DNA of 64,000 nucleotides from an uncultured Bacilli bacterium (GCA_934167935.1 CAKPMH010000001.1:1-64000); one strand, 5' to 3'; counted from the first letter of the stretch, positions 39,428-47,470 are shown. The notes: generated by a model from the letters alone, not told the origin. Numbers and translations are program-made.

Positions 39428-39683
39428 AATCATCACTACCTTTCTCTTTTGAACATACATCTAAAATATAGTTTTCTTCTATTGGATCTTCCTTATCTAA
39501 AATAGGGTTTATTAAATTAGATACTACTACGCAGTCTTCTACATCCATTATTCCTTGTTTATCTATTATAACTCTAAGAAAATTTATATTTTTTTCTTTT
39601 TCATATTTTACTTCATCTAAAATATAACCATTTTCTGTTATAATATTTTCAATAAGTTCTTTTATTTTTACTTCAATACTCAT
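39420..39683 (-). CDS. rimP: ribosome maturation factor RimP, N-terminal domain only
   Basis: RimP helps 30S maturation. Usual members are about 150 aa with two domains. This one is 87 aa and ends shortly after the family's YxLEVSSPG segment (here YILDVCSKEKG), so the C-terminal SH3-like domain is missing. The stop codon lies within the nusA start region (8-bp overlap), leaving no room for a frameshifted remnant. The N-terminal domain looks intact (FLRVIIDKQGIMDVEDCVVVS). Position at the head of the nusA operon supports the call. A GGAGG site precedes the ATG. Confidence 0.85.
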   Translation of the reverse strand: MSIEVKIKELIENIITENGYILDEVKYEKEKNINFLRVIIDKQGIMDVEDCVVVSNLINPILDKEDPIEENYILDVCSKEKGSDDYE

Positions 39684-39704
39684 AAATCCTCCATTTTTAT
39701 ATTA

Positions 39705-39727
39705 AAGAGTGGGTTTTTCCCACTCTT
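39705..39727 (-). promoter_or_regulatory. 5'-terminal hairpin in the rimP operon leader
   Basis: A perfect 9-bp stem (AAGAGTGGG with CCCACTCTT, loop of five) begins a few bases after the predicted transcription start. No T-run follows, so it is not a standard terminator. It may stabilise the 5' end of the operon mRNA. Confidence 0.55.
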
Positions 39728-39739
39728 CCAATCAATATA

Positions 39740-39767
39740 ATTATATCATATTTTTTTTATTTTAAAA
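39740..39767 (-). promoter_or_regulatory. promoter of the rimP-nusA-ylxR-infB operon
   Basis: TTTTAA (39762-39767), a 16-bp spacer and an extended -10 TGATATAAT (39740-39748). The -35 is weak. Confidence 0.6.
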
Positions 39768-39784
39768 CCTTTTTTTATACTTTT

Positions 39785-39815
39785 TTTACATTTTATTATT
39801 TATACATGGTATAAT
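39785..39815 (+). promoter_or_regulatory. promoter of the CPBP protease operon
   Basis: An extended -10 TGG-TATAAT (39807-39815) with TTTACA (39785-39790) 19 bp upstream of the TATAAT box. Confidence 0.55.
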
Positions 39816-39830
39816 AGATTAGGTGATAAT

Positions 39831-40544
39831 ATGATTACAAATAATAATAAAATTAAAAATTATACAAAGAATGCTTTTTTAGGTATTTTGTGTATAATAA
39901 TTTATTTTGGACTTTCTGATATGCAAGTAAGTTTTTTAAGTCTTTTCCATATCAATTATAATGAAATGTCTCTTCCTTTTAAAGTTACTTACTTAATTAT
40001 TTTTGAAATTTTTTTAATGAGTTTAATAGTTATTGTTTTAAACAAAAAAATTTCTAGAGATTTTCAAAATATGCGTAAATATCACAAGGAATATTTTAAA
40101 AAATATTTTAAATTTTGGCTTATTTCGGTTGGAATTATGATGTTAAGTAATTTTATAATTAATTTTTTTGTAAAAACAGGTATTTCAGCAAATGAAGAAA
40201 CCATAAGAGAAACTTTTAAAATAAGCCCTATATATATTTTCTTTTCTTCTGTTATTTTTGCTCCTGTTGTTGAAGAACTTGTCTTTAGACAAAGTCTTAA
40301 AAATATTATTCCAAACAAATATATATTTATTATTGTATCGGGGATTATTTTTGGTGGACTTCATGTTATTACTAGTTTAACTAGTGTGACTGATTTATTA
40401 TATTTAATTCCATATTGTGCTCCTGGTTTTGCATTTGCCTATATTTTGGCAGATTCTGATAATATTTTTATTCCAATTTCACTACATTTTATGCATAATG
40501 GTATATTAATTGCTCTACAATTTATTTTATTAATTTTTTCTTAG
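39831..40544 (+). CDS. CPBP family intramembrane metalloprotease
   Basis: A 237-aa protein with about six membrane spans and the CAAX-protease-like motifs: EEXXXR in VVEELVFRQSL near 145, FXXXH in FGGLHVITS near 180, and the final HXXXN in LHFMHNGI near 225. All catalytic residues are present. Bacterial members cleave membrane or lipidated substrates, often in bacteriocin maturation or immunity, but no bacteriocin gene is seen here. Followed 13 bp later by a phosphoesterase gene. Confidence 0.85.
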   Translation: MITNNNKIKNYTKNAFLGILCIIIYFGLSDMQVSFLSLFHINYNEMSLPFKVTYLIIFEIFLMSLIVIVLNKKISRDFQNMRKYHKEYFKKYFKFWLISVGIMMLSNFIINFFVKTGISANEETIRETFKISPIYIFFSSVIFAPVVEELVFRQSLKNIIPNKYIFIIVSGIIFGGLHVITSLTSVTDLLYLIPYCAPGFAFAYILADSDNIFIPISLHFMHNGILIALQFILLIFS

Positions 40545-40557
40545 TTTAGGTGATATT

Positions 40558-41439
40558 ATGAAAGATAAACATCCAATTAGAAATTTAATTATATTTTTTA
40601 TTATTATGATTTTACTAATTATTTTAGTTTTATTATATAGTAGATTTATTGCAATAAAAAATATAAAAACACATGAATATAAAATTGTTAACAAAAACTT
40701 TACTAATGAATATTATGGACTTAAAATTGCGCATATTAGTGATATTCATTATGGAAGAGTAACTTTTGATAATGAATTAGAAGAGCTTGTTAAAAAGGTT
40801 AATAGAACAAAACCAGATATTATTGTTTTTACTGGTGATTTAATTGATCAAGACACAAAAATGAGTAATGAAGATAATGATAGGGTTGCTAAAATTTTAT
40901 CAAAATTAACTGCTAGAATAGGAAAATATGCTGTTAGTGGAAATCATGATTATTATTACAAAAATTGGGATTTAATTATAGAAAATTCTGGATTTTCGAA
41001 TTTAAATGATAAAATTGATACTATTTATTTAGAAAATAAAAGATATATTTTAATTAGTGGTATGAGTACTAATTCATATGGAAAAAAATCTATAAGTGAC
41101 AAATTAAAAGAATCAACAGAATTTTTAAAAGATAAAAAAAATGATGAAAAGCCAATATACTCAATATTATTAATGCATGAACCTGATTATATAGATGATC
41201 TTAACATTAATAATTATGATTTAGTACTGGCCGGACATTCTCACAATGGTCAAGTTAGGATTCCATTTATAGGAGCAATTAAAAGCACTTTACCTAGCGG
41301 TTCTAAAAAATATTATGATAGATATTATAAAATTAAAAATACTGATTTATATATATCTAATGGTATTGGAACATCAAAAATTAATTTTAGATTATTTAAT
41401 AGACCATCATTTAATTTATATCGATTTACAAATAAGTAA
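40558..41439 (+). CDS. membrane-anchored metallophosphoesterase (YkuE/YaeI-like)
   Basis: A 293-aa protein with one N-terminal membrane span (about 9-28) and a calcineurin-like phosphoesterase domain outside: AHISDIHYGR, FTGDLIDQD, SGNHDYYY, LLMHEPDY and AGHSHNGQV supply the metal ligands. Relatives act on lipid- or envelope-linked phosphates such as UDP-diacylglucosamine-like compounds; the substrate here is unknown. The ATG follows TTAGGTGAT. It is in an operon with the CPBP protease gene. Confidence 0.88.
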   Translation: MKDKHPIRNLIIFFIIMILLIILVLLYSRFIAIKNIKTHEYKIVNKNFTNEYYGLKIAHISDIHYGRVTFDNELEELVKKVNRTKPDIIVFTGDLIDQDTKMSNEDNDRVAKILSKLTARIGKYAVSGNHDYYYKNWDLIIENSGFSNLNDKIDTIYLENKRYILISGMSTNSYGKKSISDKLKESTEFLKDKKNDEKPIYSILLMHEPDYIDDLNINNYDLVLAGHSHNGQVRIPFIGAIKSTLPSGSKKYYDRYYKIKNTDLYISNGIGTSKINFRLFNRPSFNLYRFTNK

Positions 41440-41487
41440 TTGCATTATTATCTAAAATAATATATAATTTTTTTAGGAGGTATTTTT

Positions 41488-41898
41488 ATGTTTTGTCCAA
41501 ATTGTGGAAAAAAAGTAGATGAAAAGGCTGTTATATGTGTTGGATGTGGTGTTCCATTAAACAACAATTTTAATAAACTAGTTGCAAATAATAATAATAA
41601 AAAGGGTAAAGGTATTGCAAGTTTAGTTTTAGGAATAATTGCATTTATTTATAGTTTATCAGCATTTGCTGCTTTTGATAAATTAGATGATACTATTTAT
41701 CCATATCAAGGTTCACAACAAATTGCATTTGCTGTTGGATTTGTTTTAGTTCAATTTATATTTGCTATTATTAGTTTTTGTTTAGCATATACAGATAAGA
41801 AAAATAATAAAAATGGATTTAATATAAGTGGATTTTGGTTATCTATCATTTCATTTGCAATGATAGCAATACAATTTATTTATGTTGTAACTTATTAA
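41488..41898 (+). CDS. zinc-ribbon membrane protein
   Basis: A 136-aa protein. Residues 3-20 are a zinc ribbon (FCPNCGKK and CVGCGVP, four Cys). After an Asn/Lys linker come three hydrophobic segments (about 47-66, 83-105, 112-133). It resembles DUF4190-like zinc-ribbon membrane proteins common in Firmicutes. The function is unknown. It has a strong TAGGAGG site and its own terminator. Confidence 0.75.
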   Translation: MFCPNCGKKVDEKAVICVGCGVPLNNNFNKLVANNNNKKGKGIASLVLGIIAFIYSLSAFAAFDKLDDTIYPYQGSQQIAFAVGFVLVQFIFAIISFCLAYTDKKNNKNGFNISGFWLSIISFAMIAIQFIYVVTY

Positions 41899-41922
41899 AA
41901 GATTTAAAGTAAATCTTTTTTT
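41897..41922 (+). terminator. terminator of the plus-strand CPBP/phosphoesterase/zinc-ribbon unit
   Basis: AAAAGATTTA and TAAATCTTTT form a 10-bp stem with a 3-nt loop, followed by T-rich sequence. Confidence 0.8.
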
Positions 41923-41940
41923 ATTTGAAAATTTAATGGC

Positions 41941-41968
41941 AAAAAAAAACCTTTAAATATAAAGGTTT
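41941..41968 (-). terminator. terminator of the tRNA transcripts
   Basis: AAACCTTTA and TAAAGGTTT form a 9-bp stem, followed on the minus strand by nine T, ten bases after the tRNA-Ala 3' end. Confidence 0.85.
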
Positions 41969-41978
41969 AATATCAATA

Positions 41979-42055
41979 TGGTGGAGAATAAGGGATTCGA
42001 ACCCTTGACCTCCACGGTGCAAGCGTGGCGCTCTAGCCAACTGAGCTAATTCCCC
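41979..42055 (-). tRNA. tRNA-Ala (anticodon TGC)
   Basis: A complete cloverleaf read on the minus strand: acceptor GGGGAAT/ATTCTCC, D-arm AGCTCAGTTGGCTAGAGC, anticodon arm CCACG-CTTGCAC-CGTGG and T-arm AGGGTTCGAATCCCT. The 3' CCA is encoded. Has its own strong promoter. Confidence 0.97.
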
Positions 42056-42068
42056 ATACAACATTGAA

Positions 42069-42098
42069 ATTATATCATATTTGATAAAATGTTGTCAA
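42069..42098 (-). promoter_or_regulatory. promoter of tRNA-Ala
   Basis: A perfect TTGACA (42093-42098), an 18-bp spacer ending in TGA and a perfect TATAAT (42069-42074), the best consensus match in the window. Confidence 0.85.
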
Positions 42099-42144
42099 TG
42101 TTTTTTTTAATTTTTATTTTAAACTTTATTAAGTTTTATACAAT

Positions 42145-42230
42145 TGGTACCAGCCAAGGGACTTGAACCCTCACAGTATTGCTACCGTCAGATTTTGAGT
42201 CTGATGCGTCTACCATTCCGCCAGGCTGGC
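42145..42230 (-). tRNA. tRNA-Leu (anticodon CAA)
   Basis: An 86-nt cloverleaf on the minus strand with the long variable arm of class II tRNAs. Acceptor GCCAGCC/GGCTGGT, anticodon stem TCAGA/TCTGA with loop CTCAAAA, reading UUG. The 3' CCA is encoded. Confidence 0.96.
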
Positions 42231-42238
42231 ATATTTAA

Positions 42239-42267
42239 ATTATATCAAAAAATAGATATTTATTCAA
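42239..42267 (-). promoter_or_regulatory. promoter of tRNA-Leu, embedded in the tagH terminator
   Basis: TTGAAT (42262-42267), a 17-bp spacer ending in TGA and a perfect TATAAT (42239-42244). The -35 lies in the loop and arm of the terminator hairpin of the upstream gene. Confidence 0.75.
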
Positions 42268-42276
42268 TATCTATTT
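42247..42276 (-). terminator. terminator of the tagGH-like operon
   Basis: AAATAGATATT and AATATCTATTT form an 11-bp stem overlapping the stop codon, followed on the minus strand by TTT and the tRNA-Leu -10. Confidence 0.75.
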
Positions 42277-43011
42277 TTTTGTTTCCATAAATTCTTTATA
42301 TTCTTCTATTACTTCATCTGGATTTCCTAATTTTTTTACTTCTCCATTATGTAGCCATAATACTTCATCACATAAATTTTTTATTGTATCTAAGCTATGT
42401 GAAACTATTACAACAGTTCTATTTTCATCACTTATTAATTCTTTCATCTTGTTATAGCTTTTTTCTTTAAAAGCTGCATCTCCAACGCTTAATACTTCAT
42501 CTATTAACATGATATCAGTTTCTAGTATTGCAGTAATTGCAAAAGCTAATTTTGAATGCATTCCTGATGAATATGTTTTAACTGGTTTATATATAAAATC
42601 GCCTATATCAGCAAAATCAATAATTTCTTTTTCTTTTTCCTTTATTTGCGATTCAGAAAATCCAAGTAACATTCCTGATAAATATATATTTTCATATCCT
42701 GTTAATTTTGGTTGAAAACCTACTCCAATTGATAGTAATGATACTGTATTACCATGAAGATCTATAGTTCCCGTATCTGGTGAAAATATACCAGCTAATG
42801 CTCTTAATGTTGTTGATTTACCACTACCATTTTTACCTATAAACCCTAATATTTTTCCTTTTTCAACTTCAAATGATATTCCTTTTACTGCTTCAAATAT
42901 TTCTTTAGAATTTTTCTTTCCCTTAAATAATGATCTTTTAATGGAAAATTTTTTTAAGCCTCTATAACTTATATGTAAATCTTTTACTGTTATTGCCATT
43001 TCTTTTTTCAT
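42271..43011 (-). CDS. polysaccharide/teichoic-acid ABC exporter ATPase (TagH-like)
   Basis: A 246-aa ATPase: Walker A GFIGKNGSGKSTTLRAL near 55, signature YSSGMHSKLAFA, Walker B MLIDEVLSVGDAAF and the switch His in VIVSHSLDTI. SVGDAAF and the YSSGM signature are typical of O-antigen and teichoic acid exporters (TagH/Wzt). It is cotranscribed with the permease gene upstream (one-base overlap). The C-terminal extension of Bacillus TagH is lacking. The exported glycan cannot be told, as no synthesis genes are in the window. Confidence 0.88.
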   Translation of the reverse strand: MKKEMAITVKDLHISYRGLKKFSIKRSLFKGKKNSKEIFEAVKGISFEVEKGKILGFIGKNGSGKSTTLRALAGIFSPDTGTIDLHGNTVSLLSIGVGFQPKLTGYENIYLSGMLLGFSESQIKEKEKEIIDFADIGDFIYKPVKTYSSGMHSKLAFAITAILETDIMLIDEVLSVGDAAFKEKSYNKMKELISDENRTVVIVSHSLDTIKNLCDEVLWLHNGEVKKLGNPDEVIEEYKEFMETKK

Positions 43012-43793
43012 TATATCACCTTCGCATAACTATTTTCATATTTATGTATAATATGTATTCCTATAGCTATTAAAATTACTCCTACAAAAAACCATCCACC
43101 CATCATTATTAAGGATGGAGCTTTTGCTTTTAAGAATATATTTCTAAATGCATTTATTACATATGCTACAGGATTACATCTAAGTAGAATCTTATTATAT
43201 GGAGCTGGTACTTTAGTTGCTAAATTATAAAATATTCCTGATAAATAAAATACTAATCTTAGTGTAAGAGATGTTACGTTTGCTAAATCTTCAACAAATA
43301 TTCCATAATGTAATAATATACAAGATATTCCAAATGTCACCAAATATATAATTAAAAGTAATGGAAAAAACCATAAAAATGTCATTGTAAATGGAACTTT
43401 AAATATTACCATAAGTGCAAAAACTAAAAGCCATGATATAAACATTTTAAATAAGTTTACAAATGATTTTTGTAATATTAATATATATTTTGGTATATAT
43501 ATTTTGGTTACAATAGCTCTATTATTACTAACTATTTTTACACTTGCGTTAACTGTTTTATTGAAAAAATCCCAAACTGTTAATCCAACAAATATAAATA
43601 CTGGAAAATAAGGTTCTGATGATTTAAATACAACGCCTGCAACAAATATATATATCATCATAAAACATAATGGATCAAGTATCCACCACAACCAGTTTAA
43701 ATATGAACCTGCAACTTCACTTTTTAAATCCGCTCTTGCAGAATAAACTGCATATTTAAAATATTTTTTTATATTGTTTAAAAATCTCTTCAT
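43011..43793 (-). CDS. polysaccharide/teichoic-acid ABC exporter permease (TagG-like)
   Basis: A 260-aa ABC-2-type permease with six membrane spans and the family layout: an amphipathic N-terminus (LKSEVAGSYLNWLWWILDP), then membrane spans separated by FVGLTVWDFF and the C-terminal CNPVAYVINAFRNIFL. It pairs with the ATPase gene that overlaps its end by one base. The role is export of lipid-linked wall or surface glycans across the membrane. Confidence 0.88.
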   Translation of the reverse strand: MKRFLNNIKKYFKYAVYSARADLKSEVAGSYLNWLWWILDPLCFMMIYIFVAGVVFKSSEPYFPVFIFVGLTVWDFFNKTVNASVKIVSNNRAIVTKIYIPKYILILQKSFVNLFKMFISWLLVFALMVIFKVPFTMTFLWFFPLLLIIYLVTFGISCILLHYGIFVEDLANVTSLTLRLVFYLSGIFYNLATKVPAPYNKILLRCNPVAYVINAFRNIFLKAKAPSLIMMGGWFFVGVILIAIGIHIIHKYENSYAKVI

Positions 43794-43825
43794 TAAATCA
43801 CCTATCTAAAAATTTTAACAGACTT

Positions 43826-43854
43826 ATTATATCATATTATTATTTGTTTTTCAA
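43826..43854 (-). promoter_or_regulatory. promoter of the tagGH-like operon
   Basis: TTGAAA (43849-43854), a 17-bp spacer ending in TGA and a perfect TATAAT (43826-43831). Confidence 0.75.
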
Positions 43855-43871
43855 ATAATGCCTTTACATTA

Positions 43872-43905
43872 ATATTAAAAACTTACTATTTTATTAGTAA
43901 GTTTT
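43872..43905 (-). terminator. terminator of prsW
   Basis: AAAACTTACTA and TAGTAAGTTTT form an 11-bp stem. The 16-bp sequence CTATTTTATTAGTAAG occurs twice in tandem here, from 43886 and 43906. Confidence 0.7.
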
Positions 43906-43925
43906 CTATTTTATTAGTAAGCCTT

Positions 43926-44633
43926 TTATTCATCCCATGTTAATTCTAAATTTTCTACTTTTTTTATTCTAGTTATAGCTATTACTCCTAATAATAGAGT
44001 ATATCCTATAAATATAAAAGTATTATATTTATTATTAAATGATAGGAAATAATCAAATAAGCCATGTAAAACTATAACTGAAAATAAACTTGTATACATA
44101 TATTTGAATGAATTATATTTATACTCCATTTTTGAATAATACTTTGCATAACCAAAGAAATATCCCATAATTATTCCGAAGAAAGCATGTCCTGGTATTG
44201 TAAATAACGATCTTACAATTAATGTTGTAAAATCTGTATTCCATAAATAGAAGAAATTTTCTATTGTTGCAAATCCTAATGATACAAATACAGCATACAC
44301 TATTGCATCATATATATAATTAAATTCTTTATTATGCCATACAATTATATACAAAATTAACCATTTACATAATTCTTCTATAAGACCAATTTCACCAAAA
44401 CTTATCAAAAATATTTTATATGCTTCTAGATTAGGATTTTCTTCTATTAAAAATGGTAAATAATATTGATATTTTGTTGCTAAAAACTTTGTTAAAAATA
44501 ATGAAATTACACCACCTACAAATGTAAGAATTAGTAATTTAATTGGTTCTTTTTCAATTTTATCTTTTGAATATATAATACTTAATATTAAATATACAGG
44601 TATTAATGATAAAATTATTAATAATAAATTCAT
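43926..44633 (-). CDS. prsW: PrsW family intramembrane protease
   Basis: A 235-aa protein with about seven membrane spans. The glutamic-protease motif EEXXK is present in GLIEELCKWLILY near residue 88, with GHAFFGIIMGYFFG near 145 and LHGLFDYFLS near 198 as further conserved His motifs. Bacillus PrsW cleaves the anti-sigma factor RsiW at site 1. No sigma/anti-sigma pair is in the window, so the substrate is elsewhere or different. An AAAGGAAG site precedes the ATG. A strong terminator separates it from the upstream gene. Confidence 0.85.
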   Translation of the reverse strand: MNLLLIILSLIPVYLILSIIYSKDKIEKEPIKLLILTFVGGVISLFLTKFLATKYQYYLPFLIEENPNLEAYKIFLISFGEIGLIEELCKWLILYIIVWHNKEFNYIYDAIVYAVFVSLGFATIENFFYLWNTDFTTLIVRSLFTIPGHAFFGIIMGYFFGYAKYYSKMEYKYNSFKYMYTSLFSVIVLHGLFDYFLSFNNKYNTFIFIGYTLLLGVIAITRIKKVENLELTWDE

Positions 44634-44645
44634 AAACTTCCTTTC

Positions 44646-44681
44646 TAAAAATTAAAGTAACTTATATAAGTTACTTTAATT
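44646..44681 (-). terminator. terminator of the Thr-Asn repeat protein gene
   Basis: A 14-bp perfect stem (44650-44663 with 44668-44681) overlaps the stop codon and is followed on the minus strand by a short T-run. Confidence 0.75.
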
Positions 44682-46845
44682 CTGATGTTAATGTTCTAGT
44701 ACAAGTTGTTCCACTTAATGTATATCCTGGATCGCAACTATATTTTTTATTTGCAGCTATATAAATATCTTTTTGACATTTATTATTAACTAATTTATAT
44801 CCTGTTGGACAATATTTGTTTGTATTAACTGTTTTTGTAATTCTTTTTGTACATGTTTTTCCACTTAATGTATATCCTGATTGACATTTATATACTGAAG
44901 TAGCTGATACTTGTGTTTTTCCTTCACAAACGCCACCATTTAGTGTATATCCTGTTGGACAATTGTTAACTGTTGATGCATTTACTACATCATATTTTAC
45001 ACATTTTCCACTCATACTTACATATGGACATGAATTTGTATTTGTTACAACTTGAACATTAATACATACACTCTTTCCGTCAATTAATGTATATTCCTCT
45101 GGACAAGTATATCCTGATTGTGATACTTCTATTGTTGATGATTTTTCACATTTTTTATTTTCTTTATTAAATGAGTACCCACTACTACATGTATAAGAAA
45201 CAGAAGCTGTTCTTTTATCAATTCTATAACATGAATTATTTGATTTAGCATATCCTGTTGGACATGTAAATGTTGATGTTGGAGTTTTATAATCTGTTTT
45301 TTTACAATTTGAACCACTTAGTGAATATCCATTTGAACAACTATATGTTACTTTAGCGACTATTACTTCCTTCTTTATACAAATATTACCCGATTTTATG
45401 TATTCGTCATCACATTTCTTTTCAGTTTTGTTTATATTTGTGTTTGTATTTGTATTTGTGTTTGTGTTTGTATTTGTATTTGTATTTGTGTTTGTGTTTG
45501 TATTTGTATTTGTGTTTGTGTTTGTATTTGTATTTGTGTTTGTATTTGTGTTTGTATTTGTGTTTGTGTTTGTATTTGTGTTTGTATTTGTGTTTGTGTT
45601 TGTGTTTGTGTTTGTATTTGTGTTTGTATTTGTGTTTGTATTTGTGTTTGTATTTGTGTTTGTGTTTGTGTTTGTATTTGTGTTTGTGTTTGTATTTGTG
45701 TTTGTATTTGTGTTTGTATTTGTGTTTGTATTTGTGTTTGTATTTGTGTTTGTGTTTGTATTTGTGTTTGTATTTGTATTTGTATTTGTGCTTGTATTAT
45801 CAGCTTGTTGAGATCTATCTTGCTTATTCTTTTTGCCAAAAGAATAAATTTTTTCCACACAATTTGTTCCAGATAAATCACCAAAATCACATGTATATTC
45901 TACGTTATATTTAGCATTTTGAACACACATATTTCCTTCTTGTTGCCATACACCTTGTCCATTGCAAACACTTTTATATTGCTTTACTCCAGCTTTTTCA
46001 CACTTTCCATTGTTATTTAAATGCCATCCATTTGCCGTGTCACATTTTATCTCATATTCAGGAGCAAAACTTGTATTAAAACAAATCCCTGCACCATTAT
46101 CTGCATGCCATCCACTACTACATGATATCTTCCCATTAGACTTTAGTGTTGCCTCATAAACACAATTGTATTTATCTTTAGAATTACCATATTTGCAATA
46201 TCTTGTTGCAGGTTTTGTACATGTATATGTTTTTGCATATTGTGATGGTTTACTACAATTACTTTTATACGTGTCTGATGTGTATTTACAAGTTGATGAA
46301 TTAGACTCAGTAACCCCACCATCACAAGAATATGATTTACTTAAAGTGCATGTTGTTCCAGAAAGTGTTCCTCCATGGTGACATTTATATTCTTTTTGTA
46401 AATATGCTCCACTTGTTTCACATCTATTTTTTCCTGCATTATATGTTCCACCATTAGTACACTTATTTCCTTTGAAAACTTTATTACCATCTTTTATACA
46501 ACTATTTCCAACAGGTGTTCCTCCACTCGGACATGTTATACCATTTTCAGCATTAGTCATGTCTTTTTTACATAGATTTCCTTCAAGATTTCCACCATTA
46601 GGACAAGTATACCATTCTTTTTTAGTGGCTGGTCCCTTAACTACTGTTTTTACACATTTATTATCAGTAGTTAGTTGCCAATCTCCTCCCTCAGGACAAG
46701 TGTAATTTCCACCAGCAGTATTTCCCATTATATTTCTTAAATTTATTTTACCTGTTGCAACTAGTACAATTGCTACTGCTAAAATGACAAATGCAACTAA
46801 ACCAATTATAAATTGATTTCTTTTATTATCTATAAATTTTTGCAC
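44671..46845 (-). CDS. Cys-rich surface protein with a long Thr-Asn dipeptide tract
   Basis: A 724-aa protein. Residues about 12-33 are one membrane span, with no cleavage site, so the bulk is outside the cell. Two blocks of short Cys-containing units (CPSGGTPVGNSCIK-like before the tract, CPTGYTLNGGVCEG-like after it) flank 59 perfect Thr-Asn dipeptides (residues about 353-470). The Cys units recall small disulfide modules of surface proteins. The tract probably acts as a flexible, perhaps O-glycosylated, stalk between two sticky ends (inference). It lies 15 bp downstream of a gene for another single-span membrane protein and is probably in its operon. I do not recognise a named family. Confidence 0.75.
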   Translation of the reverse strand: MQKFIDNKRNQFIIGLVAFVILAVAIVLVATGKINLRNIMGNTAGGNYTCPEGGDWQLTTDNKCVKTVVKGPATKKEWYTCPNGGNLEGNLCKKDMTNAENGITCPSGGTPVGNSCIKDGNKVFKGNKCTNGGTYNAGKNRCETSGAYLQKEYKCHHGGTLSGTTCTLSKSYSCDGGVTESNSSTCKYTSDTYKSNCSKPSQYAKTYTCTKPATRYCKYGNSKDKYNCVYEATLKSNGKISCSSGWHADNGAGICFNTSFAPEYEIKCDTANGWHLNNNGKCEKAGVKQYKSVCNGQGVWQQEGNMCVQNAKYNVEYTCDFGDLSGTNCVEKIYSFGKKNKQDRSQQADNTSTNTNTNTNTNTNTNTNTNTNTNTNTNTNTNTNTNTNTNTNTNTNTNTNTNTNTNTNTNTNTNTNTNTNTNTNTNTNTNTNTNTNTNTNTNTNTNTNTNTNTNTNTNTNTNTNTNTNTNINKTEKKCDDEYIKSGNICIKKEVIVAKVTYSCSNGYSLSGSNCKKTDYKTPTSTFTCPTGYAKSNNSCYRIDKRTASVSYTCSSGYSFNKENKKCEKSSTIEVSQSGYTCPEEYTLIDGKSVCINVQVVTNTNSCPYVSMSGKCVKYDVVNASTVNNCPTGYTLNGGVCEGKTQVSATSVYKCQSGYTLSGKTCTKRITKTVNTNKYCPTGYKLVNNKCQKDIYIAANKKYSCDPGYTLSGTTCTRTLTSELK
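45436..45789. repeat. hexanucleotide array encoding (Thr-Asn)59
   Basis: 354 bp of uninterrupted 6-bp units, [A/G]TTTGT on the plus strand. All Thr codons are ACA; Asn alternates irregularly between AAT and AAC. Gain or loss of units keeps the frame. Confidence 0.97.
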
Positions 46846-46860
46846 CCTTAATCCTCCAAA

Positions 46861-47385
46861 CTATTTTTCTAATTCTATAATAATATTTTTTACACTCGAT
46901 TTATTATTTTTTGTTGTCTCAACTTGGAAATATGATTTACCAATTCTAAGTAATACGACATAGTTCATTGTATCTTCAGCTTCATATTTTGCATATTTTT
47001 CTTTATCTACATTTGTTATTTCAACTAGATCAGAGTATTTACCTTTAACTAAATTTAAATTAGTATTAAAATTATTTTTAGCTAAATTTTCATCTTTAAA
47101 TTCTCCATATACAATTTGATAATTTTTATTAACATTTAAAAATATATAACTTGCACTTTGATTTGAATCATTTATTTTTTCTGATGAATTATAATTGGAC
47201 ATTCCAGCTTGTGTCATTATATTCATAACCTCTTGTGATGTGATACTTTCTTTATATTTTGTTTCTGTTGTTTTACTATCTTTACCTAATATAAGTTTAT
47301 CTAGTAAAAAATAAGCTCCAATAAATATTGCTACTATTATCAATATAATAACACCATACATAATTTTTTCATTTTTTCTATCCAC
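46861..47385 (-). CDS. single-span membrane protein with an extracellular domain
   Basis: A 174-aa protein with a short basic N-terminus, one membrane span (about 9-31) and a soluble domain of about 125 residues outside. The domain has SQEVMNIMTQAGM, YQIVYGEFKDENLAKN and YVVLLRIGKSYFQVET, a mixed alpha/beta pattern that I do not recognise. The start is GTG behind TAGGAG. It lies immediately upstream of the Thr-Asn repeat protein gene, so the two may act together at the surface. Confidence 0.65.
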   Translation of the reverse strand: MDRKNEKIMYGVIILIIVAIFIGAYFLLDKLILGKDSKTTETKYKESITSQEVMNIMTQAGMSNYNSSEKINDSNQSASYIFLNVNKNYQIVYGEFKDENLAKNNFNTNLNLVKGKYSDLVEITNVDKEKYAKYEAEDTMNYVVLLRIGKSYFQVETTKNNKSSVKNIIIELEK

Positions 47386-47420
47386 TTTAACACTCCTACC
47401 ATTCTATTTACTATACATAA

Positions 47421-47450
47421 AGTATAACTCTTAATGTTGTAATTTGTCAA
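47421..47450 (-). promoter_or_regulatory. promoter of the surface-protein operon
   Basis: A perfect TTGACA (47445-47450), an 18-bp spacer and TATACT (47421-47426). Confidence 0.7.
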
Positions 47451-47470
47451 TTAGATTATCTAATCTTTAC

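Noticed and set aside
39705..39727. Terminator between rimP and the divergent CPBP gene
   Set aside because: The stem is strong but no T-run follows on either strand, and it lies downstream of the rimP promoter, so a leader hairpin is more likely.
43886..43921. Short tandem 16-bp direct repeat as an attachment site
   Set aside because: It lies within the prsW terminator, and no integrase or second distant copy was seen.
45436..45789. Possible CRISPR or minisatellite array
   Set aside because: Units are 6 bp with no spacers, and the array is wholly inside a coding frame.
45398..45914. Long plus-strand readings (Val-Phe and Leu-Cys-Leu-Tyr repeats) over the hexanucleotide array
   Set aside because: They are shadows of the Thr-Asn tract. 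A 6-bp repeat without stops is open in several frames, and these lack a ribosome binding site and any non-repeat domain.
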